NCBI GenBank assembly: GCA_033439255.1
Contig: CM065892.1
Coordinates: forward strand, 496,001 to 560,000
From: Hericium rajendrae
Lineage: Eukaryota; Basidiomycota; Agaricomycetes; Russulales; Hericiaceae
Direction: 5' to 3'
Length of the DNA stretch: 64,000 bases
Numbering within the stretch: position 1 is the first letter of the stretch; each line of letters begins with the position of its first letter. Below are positions 46,141-57,353 of this stretch, piece after piece. The position numbers were made by a program, and so were the translations under genes. Under the pieces are notes generated by a model, which saw only the letters and a program-made list of their open reading frames with translations, had not been told where the DNA came from and searched no databases.

Positions 46141-47186
46141 CTAAGCAGTTGGAGCAGCCAGAAAATGGGCAATATCGCCGGCAATGATGCTCGCGAGGCG
46201 GGTCGTGGGGTGAATGTGATCAAACCAGATGCTTCCACCCTGAACCCGTACATCCTGCGGGTTAAAGCCATACGCCGCGGGGCTATCAAGGACCCTAGAG
46301 AAGGTTGCCCACGACGAGTACACCATCGCGGTGACGTCCGTATGTGATGCCGCGAAGGCAGCCACAGCTCTTCTGAGCTCTTCATTCCATATCGCGAATG
46401 GCGTAGAGTAATCATTCAATCCCGGTTGAGTGCCTTCGGGACGCGTGGAAACATCTCAGTAGGGTAAAAGATGATGATGATAATGGAAGAGCTTACCAAC
46501 GGGAGAGCGATGGATAGGGGGCACATCGACGAACAAGAAATTACGAGCACCTGCCCCGTAAAGCTGCTCTTGTGCGGCGAACAGAGTCGCCAATATTCCG
46601 GCGATCTCGCCTCGACTTTGGGTATACCTGTGAAACGTGACGAGTACTTAGTCAATACCGTCAACTCTAAAAGAAGCAGCTCCTACAAGAGACGGCAGTC
46701 ATTAACACCAATCCAAGTAACTGCACATGGGCGATCATCAGCATAAGAAGGCAAATATTTGAGGGCGAACTTCACCAAACAGCGAACTTTGAGCGCTCCA
46801 GGCTGCCCACCTGGGCCGTCGTCCGACAGTAGGGAGGAACTGTTCGGTAATCTGCCTGGAAACTCCCGGCGCAGTATCGCCCCGCACAGCATAGTCATAG
46901 ACCAGGATATTGGACTGCCCATGCGTGTGTGCAGTAATGAGATGCCCGACCCAGTTTGGATAACCAGGCTCATTGACGGCGAAGCCAGGAGAAGCGACGC
47001 CGAGAGGTCGCGCAGACGTCGGTGGAGGCGCCTGAGAATGGTATCCCACATGGCTGTAGGAGTCCCCACTGTACATCCACTGTCAGAAAGAACAAAGAAG
47101 ACAACGAATTCGACCTACAAGACGATGATAGACTTGATGCCTCCGTAGCCTCGCCAGTACGGACCAGCTCTATAAACGACAGACAT
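46141..47186 (-). CDS. GDSL (SGNH) hydrolase
   Basis: Esterase or lipase of the SGNH fold, 272 residues. Exons are 47186-47119, 47068-46776, 46720-46687 (34 nt), 46627-46497 and 46433-46141; introns are 50-63 nt. Block I is IVFGDSYSHVG (nucleophile Ser), block III GVNDC, and block V SIWFDHIHPTTR (Asp/His). It resembles the CE16-type fungal acetyl-esterase group, in which the GDSYS form is common. There is no clear signal peptide (MSVVYRAGPYWRGYGGIKS), so it may act inside the cell or my first exon may be incomplete. Substrate is not certain. Confidence 0.87.
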
Positions 47187-48039
47187 ATCGGTGAGACAGC
47201 GAGGCAATTAGGCCGTTAGGACACGGATCCTTAAGATGCCTCTCACTGGTTTTGGCAGTGGTTATATATATGCCAAGTCACCAATGGAAGAAGCGGAGAC
47301 GATGGATACAAAATGATATTTCTGCACGGGCGGCGATAATCCAAAACCAGAACCAATGGTCCGTGATCGCAGCCATGGTATGTGCACCATTGCATGGTAT
47401 GCTGGTCGGCGCAGTTCGTGTGATACAAGATTCATCATGGTTGTTGGAGATGGATGGCGATGGCTGAGTGAGGACAATCCTCCAAACAGAACAAAGGGCT
47501 ACCCCTTGGCCAAGGTGTTGAATGGGCGGAGGTGGGTTGAGGCTGCGCATTGGAGGCTGTGGCGGACGTGCGACAGCCCGATGGGCGAGCCTAGGATGCA
47601 TACAGAAACATGCATTGGTCACCCAGCACGAAGAGGCCGAAGTAGCTGCTTGTATGATCGTCGTCTGTATGTGTTTCAAATATGAGTTTAGGTCAAACTC
47701 CCCGAGGTCCATTGCCGCGCATGGAAGGACGGCCCACCAACTCAGGTTTGAAGACTTCCGATGAGATGGCATCACAGGACAGAATGAAGAAGCGTGTGAC
47801 GGACGGTTAGCCGATGTCGCCGGATGCTGCCAGTACTTTGCGAGTTACTCTGTCATATTTCGCGATCAAAGTATCGGAAAGACCAAGGGTCATCTTGTCG
47901 TCACGATGGGAAGTTATTTACCGTCGCCGTGATACCACTATGGTAGTACATTTGCAAGGATAGCCGAGATTCCGATTTGCCTGCATTTCGAGCCCTTCAC
48001 GAGCTTCATGATGTCGGATTAGAGAAAGAGACACGGCGC
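47187..48039. other. Intergenic: GDSL promoter and CCDC97 3' side
   Basis: 853 bp. A TATATATAT lies at 47263-47271, about 77 nt above the GDSL ATG and correctly placed for a TATA box on the minus strand. A minus frame of 165 codons (47775-47278) faces an overlapping plus frame; neither has family character. Confidence 0.5.
47263..47271 (-). promoter_or_regulatory. TATA box candidate of GDSL gene
   Basis: TATATATAT 77 nt upstream of ATG 47186. Confidence 0.5.
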
Positions 48040-48790
48040 TCAGCTTTCTTCTTCTTCGTCAAACCACCGTTCCTCATCATCTTGATTGTTTCCATCCCAC
48101 GTGTCGTCCCAATCCACGCTGTCGTATAGATCACTCTGTCAAGTGGAGTAAGTGAGATAACCAATCTTAAGCCGGCAGACAACGCACCGAGAGGAGACCA
48201 TAGATGAAGCGCTCTCGTATGCGCCTCAGGAAAACACCTTGTGTCTCCTCCAGAGATTCTGGCTCGGGTGGGACAGGAGCACGTTCATCTTCCTCCTCAT
48301 CCGATTCATCATCCTCCTCTGGAACGAACTCGTCATGCATAGCTTGTTCCCTTCTTACCGACCTGATGCGCTCCGCCTCGCGCTCCTCTTCGTAACCCCC
48401 TAGGAGTGAGCCGAGTTTTCCGACATGACTCTTCACACCGCCGCCGAGGAATTCCTTCTCGGCCCAATCCTTCTCTTCTTGTCCCTCCACCTGGCCGCGC
48501 CTTTCACGGCCTTCCCACAGCTCGGGCCATTGATGTTTGGCAAAAGTCAGGCTCAGTTCCTTGGGATCTGCATTCACAAATCTGAAACGGCGGTTGCGCA
48601 CGGCTGCAAGTACAGCACGTTGTCGGGGTGTGGTTACCGACGAAAACCGCCTAGAGATTTCGGGCGCTAGCTGGTAAAGATGACGTTCAAGAAAGTCAAT
48701 CGGGGCATCAGCTGGCGATGGGGTGTAATTGGACGGAAGCGCCAGGTATGATAAGATAAACTTCGCGTCGAATGAATCAGGTGAGGCCAT
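48040..48790 (-). CDS. CCDC97-family protein (DUF2052)
   Basis: 232 residues; two exons, 48790-48188 and 48135-48040, with a 52-nt intron. The conserved core includes ERFIYGLLSSDLYDSVDWDD, spanning the junction, and the acidic terminal ERWFDEEEE. Upstream are charged coiled-coil stretches (GYEEEREAERIRSVRREQAM) and an acidic DDESDEEEDE run. Human CCDC97 associates with the SF3B part of the U2 snRNP; a role near the spliceosome is inferred by homology only. Divergent from the hydrolase gene at 49409. Confidence 0.85.
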
Positions 48791-48807
48791 GACTTGGAAG
48801 ACACAGC

Positions 48808-49416
48808 ATGAGCAAGTTTCCAGCCTTCAGGCCCAGTACTGTCGTAGCGTTGAACGAAGGTTGCAGTGTCGGATTGCACTGGCAAGCCGCGGGGTGCACT
48901 GCAAAGAATGATGTCAACGGATCAAAACACCACCGTCACGCGTCCCGACCTCCGCGCCGCGACCGCTCCGTAGCAATCCGGAATACACCCTTCTACATAC
49001 ACAGACAGCTGAAACGCAAGCCTACTTGCAACGAGACGTGCGTTCTGCACCCAATTCGCCTGTTTCCAACGTCGTTGGAAAGTTCCTTTGACAGATCGAT
49101 CCTACGTCCTCGGAACCGCGAATCCTTGCTTCCAGGTCGCACGCGTTCCGCCGGTGTCCAGCCTTGTCCAGCCGCTCACAATAACGTCGCGACAGGCACC
49201 GTTCCTACAAGTTCTTTTCAGAGACCTGTAGAGGCCCCGCGCGTATCACGACAACGCATAGCAGTTTCCAAGGACTTCAGTGACATCCTCATCGAATTCG
49301 TCCACCACTTGAGAGCTGGGACTTTGGCTCGCAAACGACCGAAATCGAGCACCCTGCCGACCCTCACGACCATCCTTCAATTAGTGTTTCTATTCACGTG
49401 CTTGTCTCATGAGTAG
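48808..49416 (+). CDS. Unassigned 202-codon open frame upstream of hydrolase gene
   Basis: An uninterrupted ATG frame fills the divergent gap between CCDC97 and the hydrolase and ends 8 nt inside the hydrolase's first codons, in another frame. It starts MSKFPAFRPSTVVALNEG and is Arg/Ser/Thr-rich without a recognised domain. It could be a small gene, a long upstream frame in the hydrolase leader, or chance. Length is surprising for random sequence of this composition. Confidence 0.3.
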   Translation: MSKFPAFRPSTVVALNEGCSVGLHWQAAGCTAKNDVNGSKHHRHASRPPRRDRSVAIRNTPFYIHRQLKRKPTCNETCVLHPIRLFPTSLESSFDRSILRPRNRESLLPGRTRSAGVQPCPAAHNNVATGTVPTSSFQRPVEAPRVSRQRIAVSKDFSDILIEFVHHLRAGTLARKRPKSSTLPTLTTILQLVFLFTCLSHE

Positions 49417-51084
49417 CTCATTAGCGCGCGAACCTGTCAGCGAAGAGTCTCAAGATGCCATTCCGCACACCGATCAAGTAGGGTCCGATGGTGTTACAAG
49501 CCCGAGGTCGCCTACCCAGACGCCGAAAGTCCAGGACATCCTTCTTCTCATTTTCATCCACGGGTGAGGCATCAATCACGACGCGGATGTAGTACATCTC
49601 GCTGATGCGAGCTGGCTTATTGTGAAACTGTCGTCGTGATGGATACACAGATTCAAGGGCACCGACACGACGTTCAACAGCTTCCCCTCACGGCTCGAGC
49701 ACATTTTAACTGAAACCATCAACAATGTTCAAGTGGAATGTATTGTATTTCCGGCTTATGAGGTGAGGGCTGCTTTCGCCAGTGCCGCCTTGAGCCAGAT
49801 GCTTATGAAAAACCATTCATGCCTTCACAGACAAAGGGAGACCTTGTGCGTCTCGTCTTGATCGCTTTTTGTGTGACACAATGGCCCTGACACGGCTGCG
49901 CTGCTCGGAATAGACTGAAGCTGTGGAACGCTTCTCGGACTGGCTCGCCGAATTGACAGTCCGTAAAGAGGTGGATTATGGTGCTGGAGGCGGCGCAGGG
50001 AAAGCGAAGGTTGTCATCTGCAGTCACAGGTAATACGACGGACATATGTCCCACATCATGCGATACTGAAACACATCCAGCATGGGCGGCCTGCTAGCAG
50101 CGGATTCTCTTCTCGCCTTCGCAAACTCCCGCGCAGACAAGCATGCTCCTCTCTGGCCCCAAATCATCGCATGCATCGCCTTCGATACCCCAGTACGTCC
50201 CTTCGCTCTTCCGAGCCCTTACGCCCATTACACAACGCGCGGCCCAGTACTACGGCCTCCATCCGCACATCTTCAAGAACAGCGCCACCAAGGCGTCCGA
50301 GTACGTACAGACTGCTCACAAGACCGCCACGAGCATCTGGAGCACCTTCAGCTCCGGCTCAACCACCACCAAAGCCGCGCCCGCCGCGGGCCTGCTCCCC
50401 GCCCCGAGTACAGGCACCGCGCAGGCTGGCGGGTGGAAGAAGTGGGCGCCCGCGGCGTACGCGGTCGGCGGCGCGCTGGTCGCAGGCGCGGCTGCGGGCA
50501 CCGCGTACTTCCACCGAACCGAGCTCGGCATCGGGTACGCGTCGATGCTGGACCACATGCGATATCTCGGCGCGCTGTGGGACGAGCCCGGGCTCGACGC
50601 GCGCGTGGAGGGGCTCCTGCAGGCGGAGCGGGACCTGCCCCTGATCTTCCGGACGTCCGTGCCCTCGCCTTCCCCGTGTCCGCGGCGCGCTGATGCGTTC
50701 TTCACCGCCCCCAGGTTCTACACGCTCCTGCCGCCCGCGCTGCCCGCGCACCCGAACCCGCGCACGTTCTGCCTGCTCCCGAAGACGAAGTCCGCCGCGA
50801 TCCAGGCGCACTTCGCCGGCGCGCGGAACGCGCTGGCGGAAGACGAGGTGCAGGCGCACATCGGGATGTTCAGCCCCGCGACGAATGATGGCTATTACGA
50901 GCTCGGGCTGCAGACCGCGGGCGTCATCCGGGATGCCCTGGCCAAGGCGCGAGGCCTGGATTCGCACCTGGGGGAGCCGGCCGATGGTGATGGGGGCGGT
51001 GACCGAAGTCGGCAGGGCAGTGTGGAGGCAGGTGAGAAGATCGTGGTGAACGAGGCGGAGATGGAGGATTTCGATTTGCTCTGA
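49409..51084 (+). CDS. Alpha/beta hydrolase, DUF676-like serine esterase
   Basis: Predicted membrane-associated lipase/esterase of 428 residues. Seven exons: 49409-49563, 49651-49762, 49831-49845 (15 nt), 49914-50029, 50081-50192, 50248-50654 and 50715-51084; introns are 51-87 nt. The oxyanion region LLLIFIHGFKGTDTTF and the nucleophile elbow VICSHSMGGLLAAD (GxSxG-like, SHSMG) are clear, followed by ACIAFDTPYYGLHPHIFKNS. A hydrophobic Ala/Gly-rich segment near residues 220-245 could span or insert in a membrane. The C-terminal third, with FCLLPKTKS and MFSPATNDGYY, should hold the remaining catalytic residues. Fungal relatives are uncharacterised; substrate unknown. Confidence 0.88.
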
Positions 51085-51744
51085 GATGGACTCCGCGATG
51101 GTGTTGCGTTGTATTCCGTTGATTCATTTCGGGCATTGGACACATTTATCATAAGCTTATCGGACGAGTATTTCTATTGTAGGTTACTGGTGTAGAGTTA
51201 CTCTATATATTCTGTCCATCATGATTCAATCACCTCCGAGCCAGGTTGTTTCTGTTCCCTCTCGAAGCGCCTGTATGTCTCCATTAGAGTATGCCGCTTT
51301 GCGGTATGGCCATTGTTACATCACCATCATGATTGAACATCGCAACAATCACGATGGCAGTTTGTCGACCGATCGACAGTTGTATCATATCGGGTTGAAG
51401 TGCCCAAAAACTGCGGAGACGCAGCACAGGCGAACTCGCCAACACTAGCACCTACCAGAATACTAATGCCGATTGTCGAACAAGCTTCGCAACAAGGAGG
51501 CGTCATCACATCGGTATCAGGCACTGAATCAGACTCTCCACGATGCATCCATCCAAGTCAGAAATCTTTACACAGTGGATTCCGGAAGCTCATGCATGCA
51601 TACAGTACCTACACGGCCGACCAATCTACCAAATACACAGGAAATGCACTCGAGCATGCTGCGGCGTCCCCCGCCGGGCGGCCAGAGCCAATGCAGTTAT
51701 TATAGAACGAAGCCGTGGCTCAATAAATAAGCACAACTCACCGG
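51085..51744. other. Convergent 3' intergenic region
   Basis: 660 bp between the hydrolase and GRR1 stops. No gene seen. Confidence 0.5.
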
Positions 51745-54700
51745 TCACCGCGCGCCAATCGTGCTTGTGCTTGTGCTTGTGCTCGTGCTCGGCCCCGCGC
51801 CAGGCTCGTCCTCGTCATGCGGCGGCCGCCCCGCGCCGAAGAAGAATGACGACGCCTGCTGCTCGACCGCGCTCAGCGTCGTGCGAAACGACCGCTTCAT
51901 GTTCCTCCCTCTCGCATCCACCGCGCCGTTCGGCGGCCCCATCGGCGCCGGCGCCGCCGCGCCCTCATGCACCTCCCATCCCGCGCCGTTCCCATTCACC
52001 TCGCGCACCTCCCGCCCCGCCCCATTCCCATTCACCTGCGCGCCGTTGCGCGCCCTCGGTCCATGCGCCGCCGTGCGCACCATCGGCACCGCGCCCTGCG
52101 CATCATCCGTCAGCACCGCGGGGTCCACGAACGTGAAGCCCTGCCCGGGCCCGAGCGTCGGCGGCGTGACGAGCCGCGACGTGCGCCACTCGCTGCTGCC
52201 GCCCGCGCCGCCGCCGCGCCCGTGCCCGATCTCCGCGAAGACGAGGTCGGGCGTGATCGTGCCGCCGCCGCGCGGCGCGGCGCCCTCGCCGAACGTGTGG
52301 AAGAAGCCAGCCGCGCTGCCGCTGCCGTCGCTCAGCGACGGCGAGGCGGGCTGCTGCTGGGGGAATGCGGGCATCTGCGGATGCGACGAGGATGCGATGT
52401 GATTCGATGATGCTGATGTGCTGAACAACGGGCGGGTCCAGAGGGGCGTCCAGCGCGTTCCGGGGCGGGGTGGTGGCGAGACGGACGAAGACGTCGAGTT
52501 CGGGACGGACGACGGTGGATGTTGTGGCGGCAGGGAGAGCGCCGCGCCGGGCTCCCAAGACGACGAGATGGCGCGTGCGTTGATGCCGTTGTTGTGCGGG
52601 GAGACGGTGCGCCGCGCATCGCCGTCTAAGTTCGCCGCAATAGCGGCGGCATTCGCGGCTGCCCAGTTCGCGAGGTGGTCGGAGTGGCGCGTCGGGCGTG
52701 ATGACGATGGTTCCGCCGCGGCCACCACTCGCGTGGTGGATCTGGTAGCTCGCCGTGCCGGTTCAAGGTCTTCGACGACTTCGGCGTCGTCTGGGGAGCC
52801 GTCGAAGTCCATCGTATCATCCCTGTCATCCACCTCTATGTCAAACGTGGCTCCATAGCCGTCTTCTTCCTCTGCCGTCTGATCTTCGCATTCTGTTGCA
52901 TGGGCATTGATCTCCTCCGTGATGCTTTGAAACAACTCCATGAGATATCTGCGGAGCTTTTCAACTCCGTCGCCAGAGTACACGCAGAATGCTTGTCTCT
53001 GAGTGGAGTTAAATTCCTAGAACCCCATATCATGATTAGCAATTGATGTACGGAAGTAGAGTGGATGGCTCACAGCGGGTGGCTCCCGACAGAATTGTTG
53101 CAGCTCGGGCCGCCGAAATGCAGGGATTCCGGTCAGACTTAGATGGTTGAGTTTCTGCAGTTTCTGCAGCAAGAAGTGGATCGCCATGACTGATATTTGG
53201 TCACAATACGACAGATGCACCCGTTCGAGAGTGGCATGGCGATCGCCCAATGCATAGATGGCTTCGTCTGTGAGGTTATTTACACGGACAAGGCCAATGC
53301 GACGCAATTTTTGCAATGCAGCGAGTTCGAAGACGGACATATCGGTCAGCTGAAAGCAATCTATGGGAAGGATAGTCAAGTTCTGATAAACAGGATAACA
53401 GATCCTGACGTACTTGCGAGATCGATGTATCTCAGCCGCTGACAGCTCCGCGCCAGTTCTTTGACAGACGCGTCCGTAATAGAAGTCGCGTGGCCCAAAT
53501 GCAAGTAGTGCAAATGCTTCCCCAGTTTGCATATGCTCTCCACAGAGCGATCTGTAAGCGCACTGCACTTGGCCAACATCAGATTGCGGATGCGTGGCGA
53601 GACAGAGATGATGCCCTCGATGGCATCATCCGTTACGTTTGCACAATTCGTGAGATCTAGCATGCGCAGATGTTCGTATGGCCGCTTCAAACGTAGAGGG
53701 GGGAGATCATCCATCGTCTTTAGCGTCGGGAAGACATACTCGGTCGGGGGAGCCTCGCGCGACATGGGTGTCGCTGGGAACGCGGAGTCCGTGAGCTCGA
53801 TGCACTGCGAGAGGCGCATCTCGCGCATGTGATGGGAGTGGACCCAGAGATCGCGCACCGCCGCGTTCGTGATGTTCTTGCAATTATGCAGGTCGATCTC
53901 GAGGAGCAGAGGCGTCTTCTGCGCAAAGGCCGACACGGGCTCGTTTGTGAGCTGGTCGACGCCGGAGAGCTTTACGCGACGCAACATGGGGCAGCCCTCC
54001 GCGAGTGCCACAACGCTTTCGGAGGTGAGTTTGCGGCAACCAAGGAGATTGATTCCCTGCAGTTTGTGGCAATTCTTCGCGATGGCATTCACGGTGAGGT
54101 CTGAGACGTCGGTGACACCAGACAGATCGATGGCGACGAGTTGGGTAAAGGCCGGCACAGTGCGCGCGAGGACCTCATCGGAGAGGGCGTTGCAGTTGAC
54201 AAGAGTGAGGCGTTCGAGGCGGGTGCACTGCGCGAGGCGGGCGAAGATCTGGTCAGTGATGTCGTGCCCGAGAGATAAAAAATTGAAGCGGCGGATAAAT
54301 TGCGCATAGGTGAAGGACTGCTCGTGGGGTTCGCGCCCGATGACGCGCAGGATCTTGACTAGGGTCGAGAAGGAAGGCAGGGTGGGCTTGTGCCACAATA
54401 GCTCGACGGAGCAGGAGCACCAAGCACGGGAAACAAGGAGTGAATGATGAATGTCGCGGGGATGATGGAGGTGTCTGAGGATGTGAATGAGCAGCTCTGG
54501 AGGCAAACGCGATGCAGGCGAATGGCCTGGGGAGCGGTTGGTAGCATCGGAGAGAATGCGGAGGCGGGACCACTGGGCGGGGGCGGGGTCTGGTGAGGCA
54601 AAGAAGGCGGAATGGTTGATGTCCTCGTCGCCGTCGTCGGACAGCGAGGTGGTCGACTGTGCCGGAGAGGCCAGCTTGTAGACCATGTTGGGTGCGGCGG

Positions 54701-54749
54701 GGAGGTGGAGATGTACGTTTCTGTGTTTGCGGTGTGTTGGACGAGGCAT
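51745..54749 (-). CDS. GRR1: SCF ubiquitin-ligase F-box/LRR protein GRR1
   Basis: Substrate receptor of SCF, linking nutrient sensing and the cell cycle through G1 cyclins in yeast. 964 residues; exons 54749-53414, 53360-53074 and 53016-51745 (introns 53 and 57 nt). The F-box at about 80-125 reads RLPPELLIHILRHLHHPRDI... LVSRAW. About a dozen AMN1/GRR1-type LRRs follow (LTLVNCNALSDEVLART, INLLGCRKLTSESVVALA, LDLTNCANVTDDAIEGI, LHLGHATSITDASVKELA). FNSTQRQAFCVYSGDGVEKLRRYL just after the LRRs is a GRR1 hallmark. The C-terminal 380 residues are Ser/Pro/Gly/Ala-rich and end in a Ser-Thr repeat. A second in-frame ATG at 54686 (MVYKLASP) is a possible start. It lies 121 bp from the divergent gene. 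Confidence 0.94.
51761..51790. repeat. (GTGCTT)5 hexanucleotide repeat inside GRR1
   Basis: Five units (three perfect, two with T to C changes) encode the Ser-Thr dipeptide run just before the GRR1 stop. Confidence 0.85.
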
Positions 54750-54870
54750 GGAGAGAACAAGTCAAGGAGATGCGTGATCGACGGGTCCGCCAGCCACCCT
54801 AAACGAGACCGTGGGAACTGCTCGCCTGCACTATAACACAACCCTTTCAGTCCTCTTCTATTCACTATTC
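54750..54870. promoter_or_regulatory. 121-bp bidirectional promoter, GRR1 / DGTWP-motif gene
   Basis: The whole gap between two divergent start codons. A CTATAAC lies at about 54831, 40 nt above the plus-strand ATG. Confidence 0.55.
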
Positions 54871-55559
54871 ATGTTTCCCGGCCTCGCCAACCCTTCCTCC
54901 ACCTCCTCCTCTTCATCAAGCCCTAAACCCGTGAGCTCGTGCGTACCAAACGGCCTATTTTCTACTGTGCATTGGCTAATTTGGCGCCCACAGCACCTCC
55001 ACCACACCGCCGACGAACTTCGAGGAAGTCCTTGCGTCCCAACCTTCTCTTCCAGAACCTGGCCCTTCCTATTTCGACGCTCGCCGTGCCCTCTGGCTGA
55101 CCCGTCCTCCTGCTCTTCCTCCACGACCGCCAAGCTCCGCGCCACTCCTCTCCCTCGAGGAGATCCTCCGCCGACCCGGCGCCCTACAGAGCGATGAAGT
55201 TTGGGATGGTGGCCTTGCAAAAATATCAAAGAACCTTCTTGGTGGCGGCCGCACCCGCAGACCATTACCTGTCCAAGTAGTAGTGCGTCTCAAATTCGAT
55301 CGCTCTGCCGATTTCTGCTCACATGCTCCTGTAGCTCAAGATACTCTATGCCGGCTGGGTGCGAGACGGGACGTGGCCCGAGGGCATGATCCCAGCGGAT
55401 GAAAGCGATTTCTTCGATCCCGATCGCAACTACCCCCTCCCCACTCCGGAGTCGACTCTCACCGAGTCTTTCAGCCCCGTGGGCCAGGCGTTGGCCTCAC
55501 CACCAGCCGAAAGCAGTGCGATGGCATCCAGAAGTCAAGTGGGGGAATCGCAATTATAG
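54871..55559 (+). CDS. Fungal protein with LPxQVVLKILYAGWxRDGTWP motif (DUF4050-like)
   Basis: 193 residues. Exons are 54871-54938, 54994-55282 and 55335-55559; introns are 55 and 52 nt. The pattern PSYFDARRALWL... LLSLEEILRRPGALQSDEVWDGG followed by PLPVQVVLKILYAGWVRDGTWP looks like the fungal DUF4050 region; I recall this family only loosely, so the name is tentative. The start of the protein is a Ser-rich linker and the end is acidic then Ser-rich. Function unknown. It shares its promoter gap with GRR1. Confidence 0.72.
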
Positions 55560-56212
55560 CTTCGGTTCGCAGCGGAGGTGGCATATGGCATATTGTATGA
55601 CTATACAAAGGCAGTTCTTTTCTGTTGTACAGTTATTCACACTCATTGGGATTATTTCGCCTTTGATAAGACAGAAGCAGCTTTGGTGATGCTGCGTGGT
55701 TGCTGACGAAGCCAGCGGTCTGTGCATTTCTTGACCGACGACGGCGTGCTCGTCCGGTCGTAAATACCACTGTCAGACAATTTGAAGCGAATGGAGGCTC
55801 GGTTATCAACCTGCTTTGACTTCATGCACCTTGTCAAGACAAACTTAGCGTTATCGGATGATTACCTCGGCAATCCTCGCTTATTGTGCTACCAATCATG
55901 TAACTTACAACAAACTGAAACAAGCTGCCTTGACTGTAGCACACTTGCATCAGAATAAAACGTTTCAGACCATTAGCGGGTCCATATGCATAAGCTTTTG
56001 TGTAGTGATGTCCAGTCTGGCGACCTGCATGGTCGCAAGCCAGGCTAAGCTTTCATGGGAGGACGCGTCGCCGACGCGCGTTCTCGTCATCAAATCACCT
56101 GATACCAATATCCAGATCACGTGCCATAATTGCAATTCCAGCTGTCTGAGACTGCATTGTGCGGGTTGTGTAGCACCTCATCGGCGTATCGTTCTGCACC
56201 TCTAAGCCTACC
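55560..56212. other. Intergenic between DGTWP gene and NAA10
   Basis: 653 bp; an ATG frame of 115 codons (55858-56205) has no family character. Probably 3' flank plus NAA10 promoter. Confidence 0.45.
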
Positions 56213-56987
56213 ATGAACATCCGACCAGCGCACGTAAGTCATGACGCGTGCGGGGCTCTGAAAATGAAAGGCTAACCGTGCGCTGTCACAGGTAGAGGAT
56301 CTTGCGGGCATGCAAGCATGTAACCTCCAAAATTTGCCCGAGAATTACACAATGAAATACTGTCAGTCTCTCTTTCTTTCTCGTAGTTATCGGTCCTTAC
56401 TACTCTTCATCATCAGACCTTTATCATGCGTTGACCTGGCCATCATTGTCATACGTCGCGGAGGATGCAAAAGGTCGGGTAGTCGGGTACATCCTCGCGA
56501 AGATGTACGTCCTCTGTCTCCTTACATTCGACCTCTCATCTATATCTCTCTGGCTCGCAGGGATGAGGATGTCGAAGAGGGCGACGAGCCGCACGGGCAC
56601 GTCACGTCCATATCTGTCCTGCGCTCCTACCGCCGCCTCGGAATCGCAAAGAAGCTGATGGTCCAGTCCCGTGCGTCGCACCCGGTCTCCTTCTCATTCG
56701 TTGTGTTAACCCTGCCTTTCGCCTCATGTCTGCATGTTTCAGAGGAATCAATGGCAGCGATCTACAAGGCCGCTTATGTCTCACTCCACGTCCGCAAGTC
56801 GAATCGGGCAGCACTTGGGCTGTACCGAGATACACTCGGTTTCAGCGTGCATGACATCGAAAAAAAGTATTGTGAGTGGTCCATTCTGCCCGTGACGGTA
56901 CAGCGGTGGAAGCTCATGTGAATCCGCGCTCGAATCACAGACGCCGACGGCGAGGACGCGTATGCCATGCGTTTGGCGCTGAAATAG
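56213..56987 (+). CDS. N-alpha-acetyltransferase catalytic subunit NAA10/ARD1
   Basis: Catalytic subunit of NatA, which acetylates nascent N-termini at the ribosome; 154 residues. Exons are 56213-56233 (21 nt), 56292-56361, 56417-56504, 56561-56670, 56743-56871 and 56941-56987; introns are 55-72 nt. The family opening [31 protein letters not shown], the core [11 protein letters not shown], the acetyl-CoA loop [13 protein letters not shown], then [23 protein letters not shown] and the end [18 protein letters not shown] are all present in order. It lacks the long C-terminal tail of animal NAA10. Confidence 0.94.
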
Positions 56988-57353
56988 CATCAATGTCCTT
57001 GTACTTTGTCCATGTGCGGTCCCGCAGTAGACGTCCTATCTTTGTATCACCACAATACCAGAAGCCATTGCTTTCGGCTCCTTTCTATATGTGGAATGTA
57101 TTTTGGAGCTTGTCGAGATTAGACAATACAGTCGTACAAGGTAACCAACCGAGACGCAGCGCGCAACAGCAGCACAAGGATCCTTCATCCTACTCCTGCA
57201 TACCCATCATCACATCACCGCGAACCTGCCGAAAAATATATTGGCGGACAACAAGCTGCACTGTCGGTCGCACATCACATCCTTCTTCGCCCACGCCGAG
57301 GCCGCGTGGATCCCCTGAAACACCACCGCCTTGCCTTTTGCACGTCAACCATG
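56988..57353. other. Convergent 3' gap
   Basis: 366 bp between NAA10 and LSm3 stops. No gene seen. Confidence 0.5.

Noticed and set aside
47278-47775. 165-codon minus frame between GDSL and CCDC97 genes
   Set aside because: Faces an overlapping plus frame of similar quality, contains the GDSL promoter area, and shows no recognisable domain.
50359-50967. 202-codon minus frame
   Set aside because: Antisense to hydrolase exons 6-7; composition is that of a shadow frame.
55858-56205. 115-codon plus frame just upstream of NAA10
   Set aside because: No homology recognised; codon use and Cys content look random.
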